A stretch of 64,000 nucleotides of DNA from Diadophis punctatus similis (Eukaryota > Chordata > Lepidosauria > Squamata > Dipsadidae): positions 168,570,430-168,634,429 of the forward strand of contig JALIGW010000002.1 of the NCBI GenBank assembly GCA_023053685.1, read 5' to 3'. A model generated the notes under the pieces. The model was not told where the DNA came from and ran no database searches. It saw only the letters and a list, made by a program, of their open reading frames with translations. Position numbers and translations under genes: made by a program. This document shows positions 12,851-64,000 of the stretch, piece after piece. Position 1 is the stretch's first letter, and each line of letters starts with the position of its first letter.

Positions 12851-13577
12851 TGATTGCATGTTAAAGATGTAGCTGGAGATGAGGCAGTAGAAAATCTTTT
12901 TAAGACATGTACAATTTGATGCATATATGGGAAGAAGCTCTGTTGGATTCTGGTGGTCTTTATTATTGATGTACATGTATAGAATTGCATTGTTGGTGTT
13001 TGCAAGCTGAAATAATAATAGCATCACATTGGAATTGAATGCATGGAGTGCAGACAAGCTGTTGCACAAACATAAGGAACAGTTTGATTATAAACAGTTG
13101 AACAACGTTACGATCATACCTTTCATTCTCAGTGGCCGACTTGTTTATGAACGTTCAATAGGAAGATTTAAATGGTCCTGTGGCATTTGGGAACATAGGC
13201 CTCTAGTCTTGCTCCTCCCATTTGCTTGGCGTATCTATGGCCAAAAAAATTTGAACAGCTGTAGCATATGAAAATATATGCCAGTATTTCTGAAATATTT
13301 TAAGATGAGAACTAAAGCAATCCATAATTACCATGAATGGAATCCAGTATAATGTTTACTTAGATTAGAGTTGCTGTAAAACAATAATTATTCATAGCAT
13401 ATGATGCATTCCAATGTAATGCTGTACTGCAGATGTATTGTGCGAGGTAGTTTTTATTCCAGTATAACGGATTTTTCCAATCTGATAATATTGAGCAATA
13501 CTATTATGGATGTTGGTGGTTAGTTCTTTCAAATGTTCTTAAGTTTGTTTTTCTCTTTATATTTATTTTTCCTGTAG
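12851..13577. other. Sequence 5' of the ATG exon, ending in its splice acceptor
   Basis: No promoter or CpG island is seen. The last bases form a T-rich tract and CAG-like acceptor (TTTTTCCTGTAG), so this is intron. Confidence 0.5.
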
Positions 13578-13595
13578 ATACTCCATTGATTGAAG

Positions 13596-61440
<47,845 letters not shown>

Positions 61441-64000
61441 AACCAGCCCAACCATATTTTCCTCCTCTGCTGTCAGCCTTCTGCATTGTTCAGTTCATTT
61501 CTAAGAAATGACTTCTACTATGAAAATGACAGCATTATTTATTGAAGAAAGGCAGCATCTTACAAGAAAACAAGACAGCTCTTTGGACAGTTGGTGCTAT
61601 GTGCTTATATATGGACCCTGTCATTTCTCTTCTCCTTTCAGTTTCTGCAATATCCAGCAAGGTGATACCTTACACATTGCCCATGGAACATTTTTTCAAA
61701 ATGTGTATTTTCTAGGAAGTGCAACTTCCATTAAACCTTTTTTAAAAAGAAGCCACGTGTGTCAGGTGTGCTTAATCTGTGGCAAGTGTTGAGATTTTTT
61801 CCATTTGATCATTCCCACGTCACTAGCTATTAATTGGGGAAGAGGAAGCCATGGTGATTTGGGCTTCATAATAGCTACAGATATCATTTGCTGCAGAATT
61901 GGGAAGAAGAAATCTCATGTTGGTGAAGAACTTGAAAATCGAGGCTTCAGATGAATGTGCACAGCAGCATGTCAGCAGGCTTCAAATCATGTCTTTGGGA
62001 AATTTATCAAATATCACAATTATATCACAAATATATCATGTATATTTGTTGGTTTTTCCTCTGTGGCTAAACTAAAGGTATACATAAAAATTCAACCCTG
62101 AGAACTGTATTTCATAGTGTGGGGGGGAAAATAATACAACCAGGCGAGGAAGAGAGAAATGAGGAGGTTCCTATTCCCAGCTAAAACACTGTTCTCTCTG
62201 AAGGAAAGGCCGGGAAAGGGAGGAGCTTCAGGCCATGTATTTAGGGCAGAGGTTTCCTTCCGAGGAAGGTGGAAAGAAGCCACTTGCGGTCCATGAATTT
62301 ATTTATTTATTTATTTTGGTGGATTTCTATGCCGCCCAATCCCTAGGGACTCAGGGCGAATCACAAGGTGACTTTCAGTCTGTCTCCTACTAAGTGCAAA
62401 ACAGAGCCAAAACACACACACTTTAAGCATCCAGAACAATACCGATCCCACTCACTTGATCGATGTCATGATGGTATCACTTCGGTAATCTTCCCAAGTA
62501 TTAAAAAAAATACCTCAGTGAATGGAAAAAGATGCTTACATGGCCACGAATCACTAACGCAACTGTCCTTTTCTTCAGTCAGGGAGACATTTTATTCAAT
62601 AGGAAATGAATTTTCTGTAAAGAACTCTCATTCTCTCAAAAAGTGTGGGATTAGTCAACCAAGTTTGTGGTATCTGGCTGCCTACAGAATTCCATTGTGT
62701 TATAGTTTTTTTTTTTAAAAAAACGCAAAAGTATATGAAATACTGTATTTGCTGTGAGTGCAATGGGCGTGAAGCTGAAGGCAAACACAAAAACCATAAA
62801 AATTGCTTTGGATCCATTCCACATGTTCAAGTTATGGACTTTTGAAAATGCCCTCATGGGGAAAATTAGAACATCTAAAGTGTACAATGGTTTGAATTAT
62901 TGCTAAAAATAATGATCAGCTGGCGATTCCACTATGCTGTACTGCTTAATTCTTAGAATATACTTGGAGCACATGAGAAACAAGACTACAAAAGTTTATA
63001 AAACTTTTTGTTGGAGAGAGTTGAGACTTTATGTATACAGTATTACTACATTTTTAACTATGGCAAACATAACCTTTTGACTTACTGTAGAAAGTGTTAT
63101 CTAAATAATGAATATCTTGATAAGCAATATGGCTGTCCATATGATCTTGGACACGCAGCTCCCACCTGTTCCAGCCAATGTAACCTTCCTGAGAGCAGCA
63201 GATCTGCAGAGAAGTACTATACTAAGGGTTAGGTCCATCCCTCAGAAGCACTGGCTCTTTTCCTTTCATCTCTAGCTGGGGAAAGTCTCAATAACCCTAT
63301 TCATAACATGCATATAATGGGAGGAGGCTCTTAGTTAATCATCTGCTAAATGATTATGAATTCAAATAGTGCGGTTACGTGATAAAATCTGCAGATCATT
63401 GGAGCTTTAAGAAAGAGCAAGCCCATGCAATTCTCTGTTAAAAATAATGCCAGTCAGTGGGTGGGTGTCCATTTATATTATAAGAGTTGGGACACACCCA
63501 GTAAATACAAGCACTGCTTATCTGTGATTTATTGAAGAAAGTATCGTTGACTGGTTTCATACAAAATGCGGTGGTAGAGAAAATGCCGTCCTCAAACATC
63601 CTTGAGCCATGACCACTAAAATAATAAATGCATTTATTTGATCAACCCTCCCTTTCCCGTGAATAAATTTGTCAGATTGCATAAACTGGACAAGGCAGCT
63701 GTCAATCTTCCATCTGCATATGTGCAAGCTAAACTTTCAAGGCCGGACTCCTTTGACAACTTTGTGCTCTTAGCAATGGCTCTTAGCAACAGTCCTGGGG
63801 AATTTTGTGCTCATACATGTATAGGAGATGCAGCGCTGGAGATGCCAGCTCAGTGCCAGGACACAGCATGAAGTCACCCTTGGAAAAGGGAAAGTTGGTG
63901 CTAGACAAGAAAGCCTCCATCTTGGCTAGATCTTCGTGGGTAGCACTTGGGAGCCACTACTGAGAGCACAAAGGCTGTTGAAAGAGAGGCCTGAAGCCTG
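61441..64000 (+). other. P4HA2 3' UTR and downstream flank
   Basis: No further coding exon is recognisable. AATAAA hexamers occur at 63623-63628 and 63662-63667, and either could be a poly(A) signal, but no clear GU-rich element decides the point. The stretch is AT-rich unique sequence apart from a short CR1 tail at about 62297-62370. Confidence 0.4.
62297..62370 (-). mobile_element. CR1 LINE 3' tail with (ATTT)n
   Basis: Five ATTT units followed by ATGCCGCCCAATCCCTAGGG then ACTCAGGGCGAATCAC, the inverted form of the CR1 3' terminal stem. Confidence 0.75.

Noticed and set aside
12440..13005. Long minus-strand frames near a GC-rich block
   Set aside because: They run through the hAT element with perfect target duplication; composition explains the open frames.

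Overview
The window is vertebrate nuclear DNA, almost certainly from a squamate reptile and quite possibly a snake. The repeats point there: many CR1-type LINEs, tRNA-derived SINEs, an R4/Dong-like LINE, a Rex1-like LINE ending in a CTCTA/ATTCT pentamer tail, many non-autonomous hAT elements and a SPIN-like hAT copy. I see nothing bacterial or viral, no CRISPR array and no tRNA gene.

One host gene is recognisable, on the + strand: P4HA2, the alpha-2 catalytic subunit of collagen prolyl 4-hydroxylase. Its coding sequence was assembled from 14 exon positions between 13596 and 61440. Every junction is GT-AG and keeps frame. The product is 535 aa (533 aa with the alternative exon), with an 18-aa signal peptide, the tetramerisation domain, the TPR substrate-binding domain and the Fe(II)/2-oxoglutarate dioxygenase core (His430, Asp432, His501, Lys511). 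Position 11 exists as two homologous exons (53188-53247 and 53314-53379) separated by only 66 nt, which fits mutually exclusive splicing. The ATG exon has an acceptor 18 nt upstream of the start codon, so a non-coding first exon and the promoter must lie further upstream. I could not locate either.

Layout: 1-13577 is 5' intron or flank with scattered repeats. Intron 1 (13669-25824) is the largest. It holds an old CR1, a hAT element with a long internal hairpin, an LTR-like segment split by a hAT insertion, and a nearly complete CR1 LINE (about 18780-23440). Introns 2-9 (25922-47864) hold CR1, 5S-derived, hAT, R4/Dong-like and Rex1-like copies and long microsatellites. Intron 10 (47919-53187) carries SINEs, hAT elements and CR1 debris. 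The 3' introns contain a GC-rich TA-flanked DNA transposon and a second good CR1 ORF2 with an AT-repeat tail. From 61441 onward lies the 3' UTR or flank.

The transposon boundaries are unusually clear. Nine hAT-type insertions show perfect 8-bp target-site duplications and a tenth shows one shifted by a base, so the order of insertion can be read directly (hAT in LTR, SPIN in CR1, palindromic MITE in CR1). Several LINE tails have grown into different microsatellites. Coordinates and target duplications were read by eye. Family names for repeats come from remembered consensus features and were not checked against a database.
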